This document shows positions 25,733-35,330 of a DNA stretch of 64,000 bases, piece after piece; within the stretch, counting starts at the first letter, position 1, and each line of letters starts with the position of its first letter. The position numbers and the translations under genes are program-made. The notes beneath the pieces were generated by a model. The model was not told the DNA's origin, made no database searches, and saw nothing but the letters and a program-made list of their open reading frames with translations. Origin of the DNA: CAVVEQ01 sp963747315 (GTDB taxonomy: Bacteria > Chloroflexota > Anaerolineae > Anaerolineales > Anaerolineaceae); assembly GCA_963747315.1 (NCBI GenBank), contig CAVVEQ010000006.1, forward strand, positions 516,629 through 580,628. The letters run 5' to 3'.

Positions 25733-27136
25733 TCATTTAATTGCCAGGGTCCTAGCTTGTACAAATGCTCGCACCGAGCGGTCGATATCCGATTCCGTCG
25801 TCACCCACGAGCAGACGCTGATACGGATGGCAGGTTCACCCATCCAGGTGGTCCCGCCACACCAGCACTCACCGGAACGCTGGATGTTTTCCAGGGTTCT
25901 TCGGGTCAGATCCGGCGTTTCGCAACGGACGAGCACCTGGTTGAAGACAACCTCGTTCATGATCTCGAATCTTTCCGCCTTTAGCTCGCTGGCAAAGCAG
26001 ACCGCGAGCCCGCACAGGCGGTCTACCAGTTCCTCCACACCTTCCCGGCCGAGTGACTTGAGCGCTGCCCAGAGATCCACTGCCCGTGCCCGCCTCGACA
26101 TCTCCGGCGTGTATTGCATCCCGTCCCGTTCCGCGGTGGAAGGGATATACGCGCCGGAGATCTGCATCGCCGAAAGGAGCGCGCCGCGCTCCCGGCAGAG
26201 CACGATCCCGCAATCATAAGGCGCGTTGAGGGTCTTGTGCGCGTCCACCGCCCAGGAATCAGCCTTTTCGATCCCGGCTGCCAGGTGCTTTTTTACCCGC
26301 GATGCGGCTGCCCAAAGCCCGAAAGCTCCGTCCACATGCACCCAGGCTCCTGTTGCCCGGGCAAGTGCACAAATTTCCACGATCGGGTCGAAAGCGCCGC
26401 TGTTCACGTTCCCCGCCTGCGCGATCACCAGGCAGGTCCCATCCATGACCGGTATGCGGGCAGAGATCATCCTACCCTGAGCATCGCATGGCACTGTTTC
26501 CACCCGCGAGCGACCCAGACCCAGAATAGCAAGCGCTTTATAGACCGACGCATGCGCCTGCTCACTTAGGATCACCCGAATGGCCGGAGCGGAAAAGAGG
26601 CCTTGCGAAGCCGGGTCCCAGCCCTTTCTCCGCAGGAGCTCATCCCTGGCAGCCGCCAGGGCGCAAAGCGTGGCGGTGGAACTGCCACTGACAAATCCCG
26701 CCGCGGTGCCTGCAGGCAAGCCCAGCAGTTCGACCAGCCACTTTTCGCACACCGCTTCGAGGCGCGAAGCCACCGGTGAGGAGACGAACATGGCCGCGTT
26801 CTGGTCCCAGGAATCCGCCAGCCACCGGGCAGCCAGAGCAACCGGGAGCGTGCCCCCGTTGACAAAGCCATAATATCTGCCGCCTGCCGAGGCGGTGGTG
26901 GCTGGAGAACCGATCTTGTGCAGAGTTTTCAGGATCTCCCTTCCACCAGTTGGCAGTTGCGGGAAGGGCTCGTCGAAGACTGCTAGGTTTTCGATCGCCT
27001 CCGCGGTAGGGTATGCCCTGCGCTCATCCAAGCTAGCCAGGTATTCCGCCGCGTATTCTCCTGCTTGTTGTAACAGCCCACTCCGTTGTGAGCTACTAAG
27101 CTTTTCCAATTGAAAATCAGGATCGATGTGTTTCAT
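25733..27136 (-). CDS. PLP-dependent group II amino acid decarboxylase-like protein
   Basis: Protein of 467 aa of PLP fold type I. The cofactor lysine is K301 in SWAVDAHKTLNAPYDCG. Other family elements are GFVSGSSTATLCALAAARDE, EQAHASVYKALAILGLG, and AWVHVDGAFGLWAAASRVK with the cofactor-binding Asp. It resembles aromatic-amino-acid/glutamate decarboxylases and could act on tyrosine, tryptophan or glutamate; the substrate is not predictable by eye. Confidence 0.85.
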   Translation of the reverse strand: MKHIDPDFQLEKLSSSQRSGLLQQAGEYAAEYLASLDERRAYPTAEAIENLAVFDEPFPQLPTGGREILKTLHKIGSPATTASAGGRYYGFVNGGTLPVALAARWLADSWDQNAAMFVSSPVASRLEAVCEKWLVELLGLPAGTAAGFVSGSSTATLCALAAARDELLRRKGWDPASQGLFSAPAIRVILSEQAHASVYKALAILGLGRSRVETVPCDAQGRMISARIPVMDGTCLVIAQAGNVNSGAFDPIVEICALARATGAWVHVDGAFGLWAAASRVKKHLAAGIEKADSWAVDAHKTLNAPYDCGIVLCRERGALLSAMQISGAYIPSTAERDGMQYTPEMSRRARAVDLWAALKSLGREGVEELVDRLCGLAVCFASELKAERFEIMNEVVFNQVLVRCETPDLTRRTLENIQRSGECWCGGTTWMGEPAIRISVCSWVTTESDIDRSVRAFVQARTLAIK

Positions 27137-27160
27137 TTTCGACTGCCTATTTAAGAATAA

Positions 27161-27184
27161 TCAACCCCGGGAATTCGGGGTTGA
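27161..27184 (-). terminator. Hairpin between DUF454 and decarboxylase genes
   Basis: TCAACCCCG/CGGGGTTGA form a perfect 9-bp stem around GGAATT. The following minus-strand sequence ATTATTC is only partly T-rich, so termination may be weak. It lies 25 bases before the decarboxylase start. Confidence 0.5.
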
Positions 27185-27239
27185 TCCGACTGCACAATCA
27201 TAACATGCAGCCAGTATAAAAGCAGAATACCACCAATTT

Positions 27240-27671
27240 TTACGGTTCTTCACAATCGGTCAGCGCGACCACCGGGGGAGCACCGGAATCAGCGGTCTTC
27301 CTGCGAAGAAGGTGGATGGTGACCCCGATGGCAACCCCAACCAGGGCTGCCCTCAACCACCAGGACGAGACGAAAAAGATAACGGAGATACTGATCATCA
27401 GCCAGAGCATGGTGATCGCGAGCACTTTTGTCCTGCGGGGGATCCCCCGTCCAGCCTGGAAATTCTGGATATATTGACCAAACAACCTGTTGGTAACCAG
27501 CCAGGTGTGGAACCTCTCCGAGCTGCGCGCAAAACAGTAAGCAGCCAGGAGCAGGAAAGGCGTGGTGGGCAGCACCGGCAGGATAATCCCAACCAATCCA
27601 AGCAGGATGCACAGGATCCCACAAGCAATGAGAAGGTTACGATTCAGGGATTTCAAATCAAAATGCTCCAA
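27240..27671 (-). CDS. DUF454 (YbaN) family inner membrane protein
   Basis: Protein of 143 aa with three to four membrane helices. LGLVGIILPVLPTTPFLLLA followed by YCFARSSERFHTWLVTN and GIPRRTKVLAI is the DUF454 signature. Function is unknown in all members. Confidence 0.88.
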   Translation of the reverse strand: MEHFDLKSLNRNLLIACGILCILLGLVGIILPVLPTTPFLLLAAYCFARSSERFHTWLVTNRLFGQYIQNFQAGRGIPRRTKVLAITMLWLMISISVIFFVSSWWLRAALVGVAIGVTIHLLRRKTADSGAPPVVALTDCEEP

Positions 27672-27740
27672 GGATTGGAATTATACCCAAATCCCTGTTG
27701 ATTCTCCTGCTTTGTGGTGAAACTGGTTGTAATGTGGTTA

Positions 27741-28577
27741 TTATTTCACATGCCCATCCAGCCAGGCGCGGATATCGGCGCCCACCTGTTCGTGCTGGAT
27801 ATCGTTGTGCGGTTCGTGCAGCCCTTCGGGGTAGATATGGATGGTCTTATCCTTCGACCAGATATCTGCATGCATTCGCCGGGCGCCTTCCACCGAAACC
27901 ACCGGGTCGCACTCCCCGTGCAGAAAGAGAAGCGGCAGCTCGATCCGCTTGAAGTTCTCCTTAAGCCACTCGATCTTATCAAGGAATTCTGTTCCCCAGC
28001 GCGCCGAACGATTCCAGTGAACCAGAGGATCATTATTATAAGCCGCTGCTACCTGCGGATCTCGGGATAGAAAACTCCCATCCAGTTTCACTTTCAGGGA
28101 AAAGGTCGGCCAAAATCCCGACATGAACCTTGCCAGGGCAACCAGGTGGGCAGGAGCTGAATTCTTCGTTTCGATGGCAGTGCCGGAAAGGATCGCGCCG
28201 GCATATCCATCGGGATAATGCAGCAGATAATCCGGCATCACCAGCGAACCCATGCTGTGCCCGTAGAGGAAAAGCGGCAACCCGGGGGCAAGCTTGGCAA
28301 CCTCTGCCAGGTAGATACGCATATCTTCGCGGTATTCCTCCCAGGCCATGATGTGCCCGCGCTGGCCTTCCGATTGTCCGTGCCCGCGCTGGTCGAAGCC
28401 TGTGACGATGTACCCGGCGGGCACCAGTGCTTCCGCCAGGTTCTGGTACCTGCCCGTGTGTTCTCCCACCCCGTGCACAATGGCAACGACTCCCCTGGCG
28501 GGTTTATCCGGCAGCCAGGTTCGGTAATAGAGTTTTATTCCGCCAACGCCCTGCACACTCCCGCTGTTTTCCTTCAT
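27741..28577 (-). CDS. Monoacylglycerol-lipase-like alpha/beta hydrolase
   Basis: Serine hydrolase of 278 aa. The oxyanion region is GVVAIVHGVGEHTGRY, the nucleophile elbow FLYGHSMGSLV, the acid is in FLHGECDPVVSV and the His in YPEGLHEPHND. GFDQRGHGQSEGQRGH matches monoglyceride lipases and lysophospholipases. Cytoplasmic, no signal peptide. It probably hydrolyses monoacylglycerols or similar esters. Confidence 0.85.
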   Translation of the reverse strand: MKENSGSVQGVGGIKLYYRTWLPDKPARGVVAIVHGVGEHTGRYQNLAEALVPAGYIVTGFDQRGHGQSEGQRGHIMAWEEYREDMRIYLAEVAKLAPGLPLFLYGHSMGSLVMPDYLLHYPDGYAGAILSGTAIETKNSAPAHLVALARFMSGFWPTFSLKVKLDGSFLSRDPQVAAAYNNDPLVHWNRSARWGTEFLDKIEWLKENFKRIELPLLFLHGECDPVVSVEGARRMHADIWSKDKTIHIYPEGLHEPHNDIQHEQVGADIRAWLDGHVK

Positions 28578-28748
28578 CGTTGGTTCTCCTATGATGGTTT
28601 GATGTTTCTACAATTTCCGCCCTCACCGGGGGTTATTACAATCTAATTATACTTAGGAATGGTTTTTATCAAAACCCGGCTGGAGTCCGGGAACCAAACC
28701 AATCCTTTTAGCGTCTTATGAACAGGAAAGAGTCACCGGGAGCCTGCC

Positions 28749-29548
28749 ATGAGAAATCTGATTTTGATCCCCCTTTTAATGACCCTGATATTCACCTCTG
28801 CCTGTACCTCCAGGTTGATCGATCCCGCCCCGGTGGAACCTCCCACGGTAATCCCATTGCTTCCGGATTCTCCCGTGTCAAACCAGCCCGGTGGATCAGT
28901 TGCATCCCCCTATCCAGAAACGCCATTGGATGAAAACCTCATCAAAGGCCCCGTGTACCTGGATTCTGCGGACTTGCTCATCCTCGAATCCTTTCCGCCG
29001 CAATACCGCCTGTTATTAAAAGGCAGCCTTCCCGATCCTTGCCATAAATTGGAAGTGGTGGTTCCCGTGCCGGATGCGCGGGGAGTTATTGCTGTGCAGG
29101 TATTCAGCCTTGCCGATCCGAATACAATTTGCATCCAGGTTCTGGAACCCTTCGAGGAAACGGTCAGCCTCGATGGATTCCCTCCAGGCGCATACACGGT
29201 GAATGTAAATGGAGAAGTGGTCGGTCAGATCGAGGTGGTCGCTCTCCTGGACGGCTACTCCATGAAAGGTTATGAGCTTTATGCCTGGCAATCGGAGGGG
29301 AGGTGGTTGTTCTCGCTGCTTCCTGGCACCAACCGTACGAAAACTGTTGTGGAGGTTACCGATCCAAACTTGGTAATAAAGGGATGGAGTCTTGGGAAAC
29401 AGCTCTCAACCCTTCCGAAGGCGAGTTTGTCACTTTGCTGTCCCTTCCCGTTGTGGTGAAATCGCCAATTCCCCCGCAGGAATTGCTGGATGAAATCCGC
29501 GCTTTCTGCGAATCGCGCAGATTGGTATGTGTGCATCCAACCCCATGA
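28749..29548 (+). pseudogene. Hypothetical lipoprotein, one frameshift
   Basis: About 266 aa. The signal ends MTLIFTSACTSRL with a lipobox Cys, then a Pro-rich linker and a beta-rich domain (YRLLLKGSLPDPCHKLEVVV, then YTVNVNGEVVGQIEVV). The frame breaks at about 29383 in AAAGGGATGG; adding one G continues as MESWETALNPSEGEFVTLLS and ends RRLVCVHPTP. The lost base is in a G run. Intact, the protein would be a secreted lipoprotein of unknown role. GGGAG lies 6 bases before the ATG. Confidence 0.6.
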
Positions 29549-29586
29549 AAATTGGGGGGTAATTTTCAATTAACGTCGACGATCTG

Positions 29587-30405
29587 CTAGACGAATAACA
29601 GCAGGCTGACCGCCATCACCAGCATCCCGGCGATCAATCCACCAATGGCGATGTGGTGTTGGCCGTATTCCTCGGCGGTGGGCAGGAGTTCATCCAGCGA
29701 TATATAGACCATGATGCCCGCCACAGCGGCAAAGATCACCCCGAAGGTAGCCGGGTTGACCACCTGGCGCAGTAAAAGGAAGCCGATGAGCGCTCCGATG
29801 GGTTCCGCCAGGCCTGAAAGGAAGGAGAGGGTGAACGCCTTTATGCGGCTTCCCGTGGCGTAGAACACCGGAGCGGATACCGCCACGCCTTCCGGGATAT
29901 TGTGGATGGCGATCGCCACGGCGATGCTGATGCCAAGCTGTGGGTTTGCCAGGGCTGCCATGAAAGTTGCCAGTCCTTCGGGGAAGTTGTGGATCGCGAT
30001 GGCCAGGGCGGAAAAAACACCCATGCGGATCAGCCTGCCCTTCTTCGCCTCTGCCTTTTCACCTTCTTCCACCATTTCGTGGGCATATTTCAACTCATGC
30101 GGATTTTCCGCCGAGGGTACCAGCCTGTCGATCAGTGCGATCACCGCGATGCCGATGAAGAACGCGACAACCGTGAGAACATAACCTTGCTTAGCCCCGA
30201 ATCCTTCAACCAGGGACATTCTCGCCTTCGAAAGTATCTCCACAAAAGACACGTAGATCATCACGCCGGCTGAAAAACCCAGCGCTCCGGCCAGGAATTT
30301 CGGGTTGAATTTACGGGACATGAACCCGAAAAGGCTGCCGATGCCGGTGCAAAGACCGGCAAACAGGGTAAGTAAAAATGCGAAAAGGACTGGGGATTGT
30401 TCCAT
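29587..30405 (-). CDS. zupT: ZIP-family divalent metal transporter
   Basis: Protein of 272 aa with eight membrane helices. The two metal-site helices read IAIHNFPEGLATFMAAL and IAIHNIPEGVAVSAPVFY, the HNxPEG hallmark of ZupT/ZIP proteins. The loop EEGEKAEAKKGR between helices 3 and 4 is charged. It imports zinc and possibly iron or manganese. No metal regulator is adjacent. Confidence 0.92.
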   Translation of the reverse strand: MEQSPVLFAFLLTLFAGLCTGIGSLFGFMSRKFNPKFLAGALGFSAGVMIYVSFVEILSKARMSLVEGFGAKQGYVLTVVAFFIGIAVIALIDRLVPSAENPHELKYAHEMVEEGEKAEAKKGRLIRMGVFSALAIAIHNFPEGLATFMAALANPQLGISIAVAIAIHNIPEGVAVSAPVFYATGSRIKAFTLSFLSGLAEPIGALIGFLLLRQVVNPATFGVIFAAVAGIMVYISLDELLPTAEEYGQHHIAIGGLIAGMLVMAVSLLLFV

Positions 30406-30475
30406 ATTCTTGCTTCTCCGAGTATCTATTCTATCAGGTTGTCACTTCCTGCCGGTAAGTTGATGATCCGGTAAG

Positions 30476-31441
30476 CTACGGATATAAACCGCGGATCTGG
30501 TCTGCGTAATCGATAATGCTCAAACGCAGTGCCACCGGTTCCAGCACTTCCAAGGCGCTTCCGAACCCAAGCAGACGGGAGCGCGCAACTTCAAAGCTTT
30601 CAAAGGTGAGCTGCATCACTCTCCAACCCTCCCGCCTTTGATCCGGTGGGGTTGGAATCATATCCACAATTTCTCCCGCAAGGATCCTCTGCAAACGGTC
30701 TGCGAGTCCCGGTGCGACCAAAACAGAAACCTCAAAGTGCGGGCGATCATTCTCGTATTCCTCACACCATTGCCTCCAGAATCCAACCAGATCGAAATCC
30801 AGCTCTCTATTGAAGGATTGCGGCAGGATCTCAGCTTCGATTATCTGTGAAACTCGCCTTGCACGAAGCTTGCCTTCATATCTATATACCAGATACCAGA
30901 CACTTGCCTTGGCAACCAGCCCGAAAGGAGCAACTACCATTTCGATGGGAGTATCAAACATTCCCCTGTGGATGGTGCGCAGCATTTTATCCTGCCAAAT
31001 AGCCTGTTGCAGCGTGTCCAGCTGCGGGGTGTGTTCTTCCGATTGAAACCACCAGGCTGCGTCCAGGTGGATGCGCTGGCGGCTGCGTGTTTGCTGCTCA
31101 CGCGCCGCTGAGGAGATGGAGGCAGAGAGTTTGAGCAACGCTGTCTTCAATTCTGCGCCGACCCCCAGGCGAATCAGTGGTTCGGGGATTTCAAGCATCG
31201 ATAGCGCGCTGGCTTCCTCCGGCCGAAGTCCGGTGAGATCGGTACGATAATTCTCTACAAGCGCGATGCCCCCTCCGGGTCCGCGCTCGGTGTAAACCGG
31301 GATGCCTGCCGAAGAAAGAGCGATCACGTCCCTGTATATCGTACGTTCGGTTACCTCCAGTTCAGAAGCCAGTTCTGCTGCGGTGAGGGTCCCCCGGGTC
31401 TGCAACAGCATCAACATCGCCAGCAATCGGTCTGCACGCAT
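30476..31441 (-). CDS. HTH/WYL-domain transcriptional regulator (YafY type)
   Basis: Protein of 321 aa. The N-terminal HTH is MRADRLLAMLMLLQTRGTLT with ELEVTERTIYRDVIALSSAG, and the central WYL domain contains VAPFGLVAKASVWYLVYRYE. A C-terminal WCX-like region ends RLSIIDYADQIRGLYP. Such proteins sense a ligand through the WYL domain. It is transcribed divergently from the GyrI-like protein at 31554 across 112 bases, so it likely controls that gene and itself. Confidence 0.9.
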   Translation of the reverse strand: MRADRLLAMLMLLQTRGTLTAAELASELEVTERTIYRDVIALSSAGIPVYTERGPGGGIALVENYRTDLTGLRPEEASALSMLEIPEPLIRLGVGAELKTALLKLSASISSAAREQQTRSRQRIHLDAAWWFQSEEHTPQLDTLQQAIWQDKMLRTIHRGMFDTPIEMVVAPFGLVAKASVWYLVYRYEGKLRARRVSQIIEAEILPQSFNRELDFDLVGFWRQWCEEYENDRPHFEVSVLVAPGLADRLQRILAGEIVDMIPTPPDQRREGWRVMQLTFESFEVARSRLLGFGSALEVLEPVALRLSIIDYADQIRGLYP

Positions 31442-31553
31442 GGAATGTACCTGATTGGAGATTCTAACATATTACCTGACAATAGCTGTCAAGTATTCTT
31501 TATAAAATATGATTATTCTTCGAAGAATAAATCTGAAATAATAAGGAGACGTT

Positions 31554-32021
31554 ATGAACGAGATTGAGATCCGTCTGGAAACGCTTCCCCCCATGCGCGT
31601 TATCAGCGCATATGGATTCGGTTCCTCACCGGAAAGTGCGGCTGGGGAAAAAATGACCGCTTTTTTACGGTCAAAGGGACTCCTGGAGGGTTACGGGACC
31701 ATAATCCCGCATTACGGTTTCAACAACCCTTCGCCCTCGTCCGGCAGCCCGAACTACGGTTACGAGATCTGGGCGGCAGTGCCCCCCGAAGTTCAGCCGG
31801 AAGACGACCTGAAGGTTGTGTTGTTCGAAGGTGGGTTATATGCTGTCACCCGTTTTGAAAACCTGGAAAACATCGGCAGGGTGTGGGGTGAACTGGTGCA
31901 GTGGCGCGAGCGCAGCCCCTATCAGGAAGCCTGTCACCAGTGGCTTGAGCGTCTCCACAACCCGTTGGAGCCGGATGTCAGCAGGTACGTCTTTGACCTG
32001 TATTTACCCATCAAAGGCTAG
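31554..32021 (+). CDS. GyrI-like/SOUL-type effector-binding protein
   Basis: Protein of 155 aa that forms a stand-alone effector-binding (GyrI-like) domain. It starts IEIRLETLPPMRVISAYGFG and contains YGYEIWAAVPPEVQP and GGLYAVTRFENLENIGRVWG, the paired beta-alpha units of the fold, ending SRYVFDLYLPIKG. Some members hydrolyse or bind small electrophiles. AAGGAG lies 5 bases before the ATG. It is divergent from a WYL regulator. Confidence 0.82.
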   Translation: MNEIEIRLETLPPMRVISAYGFGSSPESAAGEKMTAFLRSKGLLEGYGTIIPHYGFNNPSPSSGSPNYGYEIWAAVPPEVQPEDDLKVVLFEGGLYAVTRFENLENIGRVWGELVQWRERSPYQEACHQWLERLHNPLEPDVSRYVFDLYLPIKG

Positions 32022-32029
32022 AGAATCTC

Positions 32030-32055
32030 GCCGCGCGGATCGCGCGGCATTTTTC
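32030..32055 (+). terminator. Intrinsic terminator after GyrI-like gene
   Basis: A perfect 8-bp GC-only stem GCCGCGCG/CGCGCGGC with loop GAT is followed by ATTTTTC, starting 9 bases after the stop codon. Confidence 0.85.
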
Positions 32056-32071
32056 TGGAAGGATTACAGGA

Positions 32072-32215
32072 ATTCGCCTCAAGCCACAATCACCGCCTGC
32101 CCTCCAACGAACACATCGATCCCGCTGGCGTGTTTTTACGCCCGCAGGTGAATGAGCGATGGCTGCCCCAACCTCGGGGAGCCTGAAGTAATTCGCTAAC
32201 TCCGCACGTTAAGAT
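32072..32215 (-). pseudogene. Remnant of a PhzF-like gene
   Basis: This stretch closely matches the 3' end of the intact PhzF gene at 34449-35324; about 50 bases around ACACATCGATCCCGCTGGCG are nearly identical. It then jumps to a segment matching the PhzF gene around 34674 (GAAGTAAT...). Roughly 470 bases in between are missing. It is a leftover of a second copy, with no intact frame. Confidence 0.6.
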
Positions 32216-32579
32216 CTCCGCCGCAGTCGTGTCCTTCCCTCGCAGATTCCGGGATGTTCTTGACCTTGCATTGGTCGATTAAGCGGGAATGCCTACCTAT
32301 TTCCACATTCCTGTGTTGCAGCTCTTGAAAAAATGATGAGCGGGACATTATGGAAGGATAACCGGGTGTATACCCTCCCTCCGGAGGATCGTGGTTTCAT
32401 TACAAGATCCGAAAATCTTACTCCGATTTTATGCGAACAGCTTTGGGCGCAAAATTAAACGTCCCGGGAAGAGATCATCGAATATTTATTCTTCATAGAT
32501 TAGTTAAATTCGGGTATGTTTATCTTCGAGTTCCCGCGAAGACGTGCCTTATAATCGGTTTTATGTTCTCGGGTAAAAG
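32216..32579 (+). other. Gene-poor region
   Basis: No convincing gene. A 38-codon plus-strand frame (ATG near 32334, MMSGTLWKDNRVYTLPPEDR, ending EQLWAQN at about 32457) looks protein-like but has no ribosome binding site; it may be the tail of a lost gene. A TATAAT at 32550-32555 could be the -10 of the membrane protein at 32580. Confidence 0.4.
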
Positions 32580-34442
32580 ATGAATGCCTTTTCATTAAAT
32601 CGCGCGCTCAAACCAATCATTATTGTTGCTGTCGTTCTGCTTGTATTTGGATTGATCCTTTCCATTAATATCCCGAATTCTTTGACCGTGTTATTTACCA
32701 GGGATTCAGCGCTGCTCTTTTTTGCAGGGTGGATCACATTTTCACTAATTTTCCGTTTGCGTGGATGGAAAGGCTGGCTGCTGGGATTATCGGTTGTGGT
32801 GATTTTTTTTGCTCTTATGCTTTCCTTTAAATGGACATCTGGTTTTTCGAACAATAGGATTATCGCTGGATTGATCCCTTATAAGGACCAATTTTTTTAT
32901 TATCACGGTGCTCGGGAGGTGCTGTCCGGCAATCTGATCCCGAACCACTTTTTGCAGGCCACTTGGCGGCCGCTTTTTCCGGCGTTCTTTTCCAATCTGC
33001 TCTTCGTAACCGGCGCAAACCTGAAATGGTCCCTGGCATTGCTAACTCTGTTCTCCGCCACGGCATGCTATATCTCCGCTCGGGAGGTACGCCACGTGGG
33101 CGGCAACTGGGGGGCAGGGTTATACCTGATATTGCTGACGCTTTACGTGAATTATTACATTGGGATGACAGCCTCTGAGCTGGCTGCCGCCGCAATTTCC
33201 TGCCTGGCATTCGCATTGCTATTATCAACAACGCGCAGGAAAAGTATCCGATCGTTGCTCGCCGGATTAATATTGCTCATGATATCGTTATGTATGCGCG
33301 CCAGCGCGTTTTTCATTTTCCCCTTTCTCGCGCTGTGGAGCGGATGGGTGTTTCGAGGAACCAAACGCTACTCATTTAAGATCCTCGCAGTCACAACCCT
33401 TGTAATTGCGATCTCTTTCCTTCTCTTAAATACTCTCAGTCAGAAAATCCTGGTGGAACCCGGTTCGCACGCCCAGGGTAATTTCGCCTATGCGATTTAT
33501 GGACAAGCCATGGGCGGGACAGGATATTACCGGGCTATCACGGATATTGGATATGATCCCAACCTTGTATATAAGAAAACATTGGAAGTGATCTTTAAAA
33601 ATCCCCTAAGCCTGGGGATCGGAACATTCAAAGCGTATCGAGATTTTCTCTCCCCTGGGTACCAGATCCTCATCCCAATAGACCCCTGGAGAAAAACGGA
33701 ATGGTTGGGCATGCTCCCATGGGTGTTCATCCTCTTTCTTTATATTTGGGGACTTATTAAGGCAATTCGAACCTGGCAGCAACCAGTTTCTTCCTTCCTC
33801 CTCGCCACCACGCTCGGGATTTTTCTTTCAGTTCCGTTTCTACCGCCCATTGATGGTGGGGCGCGATTCTACGCGAACATCGCCCCCTTCCTGCTTGTTC
33901 TGCCTGCCTTTGGATTGGGGGGTATCATTTTCCGCAAGAGACATGAACCGGTGGATGATGATATCGGTTTAAGCCGCAGCCTGGTTTGGGTCACCGGTAT
34001 CATTTTGGCGCTTGTGGTCCTCACACCGCTCGTTTTCAAGCTTTTCCGTGAGGTTCCACCCCTGGTGATCCCTGATTGCCCTATCGAGCAGGCGCCTTTT
34101 CAGGTTCGCATTGGCACAGATTCTTACGTGGATTTCGCCGCGGGGGAGAACCTTAATTCGGGAATCGTCCCCGACGTCAGCCTTGAAGATTTTAAGCTGA
34201 ATGGGTTTGAACCCAGGGACGATTATTACCAATTCCTGATTTCAAAGGTTGAAGCTGCGGGAACACCCATGCGGTTATTTACGGCCAAGGATGAAATAAA
34301 AGGACACCTTTCCTTTTATTTCGGGGATGTCCGCTTGTTCGAACATATCGATCCAAACATCCTTATTAATGGTTGTTCTTTGACCGCTCGCACCGATTTT
34401 CAGACGATAAATATTATCCAGAGCATAAATCCTGTGGAATAA
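32580..34442 (+). CDS. Large polytopic membrane protein (GT-C glycosyltransferase-like)
   Basis: Protein of 620 aa with about 12 hydrophobic segments and a C-terminal extracytoplasmic domain of about 130 aa starting near VPPLVIPDCPIEQAPFQVRI. After the second helix pair comes GLIPYKDQFFYYHGAREVLS, an acidic/aromatic loop in the place where GT-C mannosyltransferases carry catalytic acids. PLFPAFFSNLLFVTGANLKW and a loop with YQILIPIDPWRKTEWLG follow. Activity is inferred from architecture only. It is convergent with the phzF-like gene, 6 bases apart. Confidence 0.65.
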   Translation: MNAFSLNRALKPIIIVAVVLLVFGLILSINIPNSLTVLFTRDSALLFFAGWITFSLIFRLRGWKGWLLGLSVVVIFFALMLSFKWTSGFSNNRIIAGLIPYKDQFFYYHGAREVLSGNLIPNHFLQATWRPLFPAFFSNLLFVTGANLKWSLALLTLFSATACYISAREVRHVGGNWGAGLYLILLTLYVNYYIGMTASELAAAAISCLAFALLLSTTRRKSIRSLLAGLILLMISLCMRASAFFIFPFLALWSGWVFRGTKRYSFKILAVTTLVIAISFLLLNTLSQKILVEPGSHAQGNFAYAIYGQAMGGTGYYRAITDIGYDPNLVYKKTLEVIFKNPLSLGIGTFKAYRDFLSPGYQILIPIDPWRKTEWLGMLPWVFILFLYIWGLIKAIRTWQQPVSSFLLATTLGIFLSVPFLPPIDGGARFYANIAPFLLVLPAFGLGGIIFRKRHEPVDDDIGLSRSLVWVTGIILALVVLTPLVFKLFREVPPLVIPDCPIEQAPFQVRIGTDSYVDFAAGENLNSGIVPDVSLEDFKLNGFEPRDDYYQFLISKVEAAGTPMRLFTAKDEIKGHLSFYFGDVRLFEHIDPNILINGCSLTARTDFQTINIIQSINPVE

Positions 34443-34448
34443 TAACCG

Positions 34449-35324
34449 TTAGAAAAATTCGCCCCGCGCCACAATAACAGCTTGCCCGCCCACGAACACA
34501 TCGATCCCGCTGGCGTGTTTTTGCGCGCGCAGGAGGATTCGTGATGGCCGCTCTATCTCGTGTCCCTGCCCCACAATAGCATCCACTTCCCCCTCGCCGA
34601 GAACATTGTGCTCGGCCAGGTAGGCTGCCAAACAGCCATTGGCGCTGCCCGTAGCCGGGTCCTCTGGAACGCCGAAGTAATCCACGAAAACCCGTACGCT
34701 CAGGTCCTCCCCGGGCTCGCGCGGTTCGCGGCTGAAAACCAGGATGCCCTTCGACTCGGTGTGGGCGATCAGATGATAATACTTTTCCAGGTCGACCTTC
34801 GCCTTCCTGAGGGCTTGCAGCGAGACCAACGGAACGATAAAGAACGGCAGCCCCGTGGAAACCTCCTGGATCGGATAATGCCCATCGATCTCGGCGATAT
34901 CCAGTCCCAGCACTTTCGCCAGCGTCCTGCGATCATGCTGCGCCCCAAAGGTCGGTTGCTTCTGCTTCATTTCCCCCGCGCCATCCAGGTCAAAGGTGAC
35001 CGGGATCTTCCCCACCTTCAGGTTTAGAGTGACCTTATCCGTGTTGCCCTTCAGCATCTCATTGCGGATGAGGAATGCCGTCCCCAGGGTGGGATGCCCT
35101 GCAAAGGGTACTTCCTCCTTTGGGGTGAAGATGCGTACGTCATAGCCTCCATCCCGCTCCTGCTCGGAAAGGATGAAAGTGGTCTCGGAGAAGTTGAGTT
35201 CCTTAGCCAGCTGCTGCATTTCCTCGGAAGGGATATCAGCGGCATCCCGGAAGACTGCCAACTGGTTGCCGGCATATTTCTGACCGGTGAAGACATCCAT
35301 GATGTAGAAATTTCGTTTTTTCAT
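34449..35324 (-). CDS. PhzF-family isomerase/epimerase-like protein
   Basis: Protein of 291 aa with the diaminopimelate-epimerase-like double fold of PhzF. It shows YIMDVFTGQKYAGNQLAVF, ELNFSETTFIL with the catalytic-site Glu, VRIFTPKEEVPFAGHPTLGT, and VDYFGVPEDPATGSANGCLA. PhzF itself isomerises dihydro-3-hydroxyanthranilate in phenazine synthesis, but no other phz genes are here, so the natural substrate is open. A decayed relative lies at 32072-32215. Confidence 0.88.
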   Translation of the reverse strand: MKKRNFYIMDVFTGQKYAGNQLAVFRDAADIPSEEMQQLAKELNFSETTFILSEQERDGGYDVRIFTPKEEVPFAGHPTLGTAFLIRNEMLKGNTDKVTLNLKVGKIPVTFDLDGAGEMKQKQPTFGAQHDRRTLAKVLGLDIAEIDGHYPIQEVSTGLPFFIVPLVSLQALRKAKVDLEKYYHLIAHTESKGILVFSREPREPGEDLSVRVFVDYFGVPEDPATGSANGCLAAYLAEHNVLGEGEVDAIVGQGHEIERPSRILLRAQKHASGIDVFVGGQAVIVARGEFF

Positions 35325-35330
35325 GCTTCC

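Noticed and set aside
24748..25740. A 330-codon plus-strand open frame opposite the tocopherol-cyclase-like gene
   Set aside because: Same reasons: the minus-strand protein has clear family motifs, and the antisense has none.
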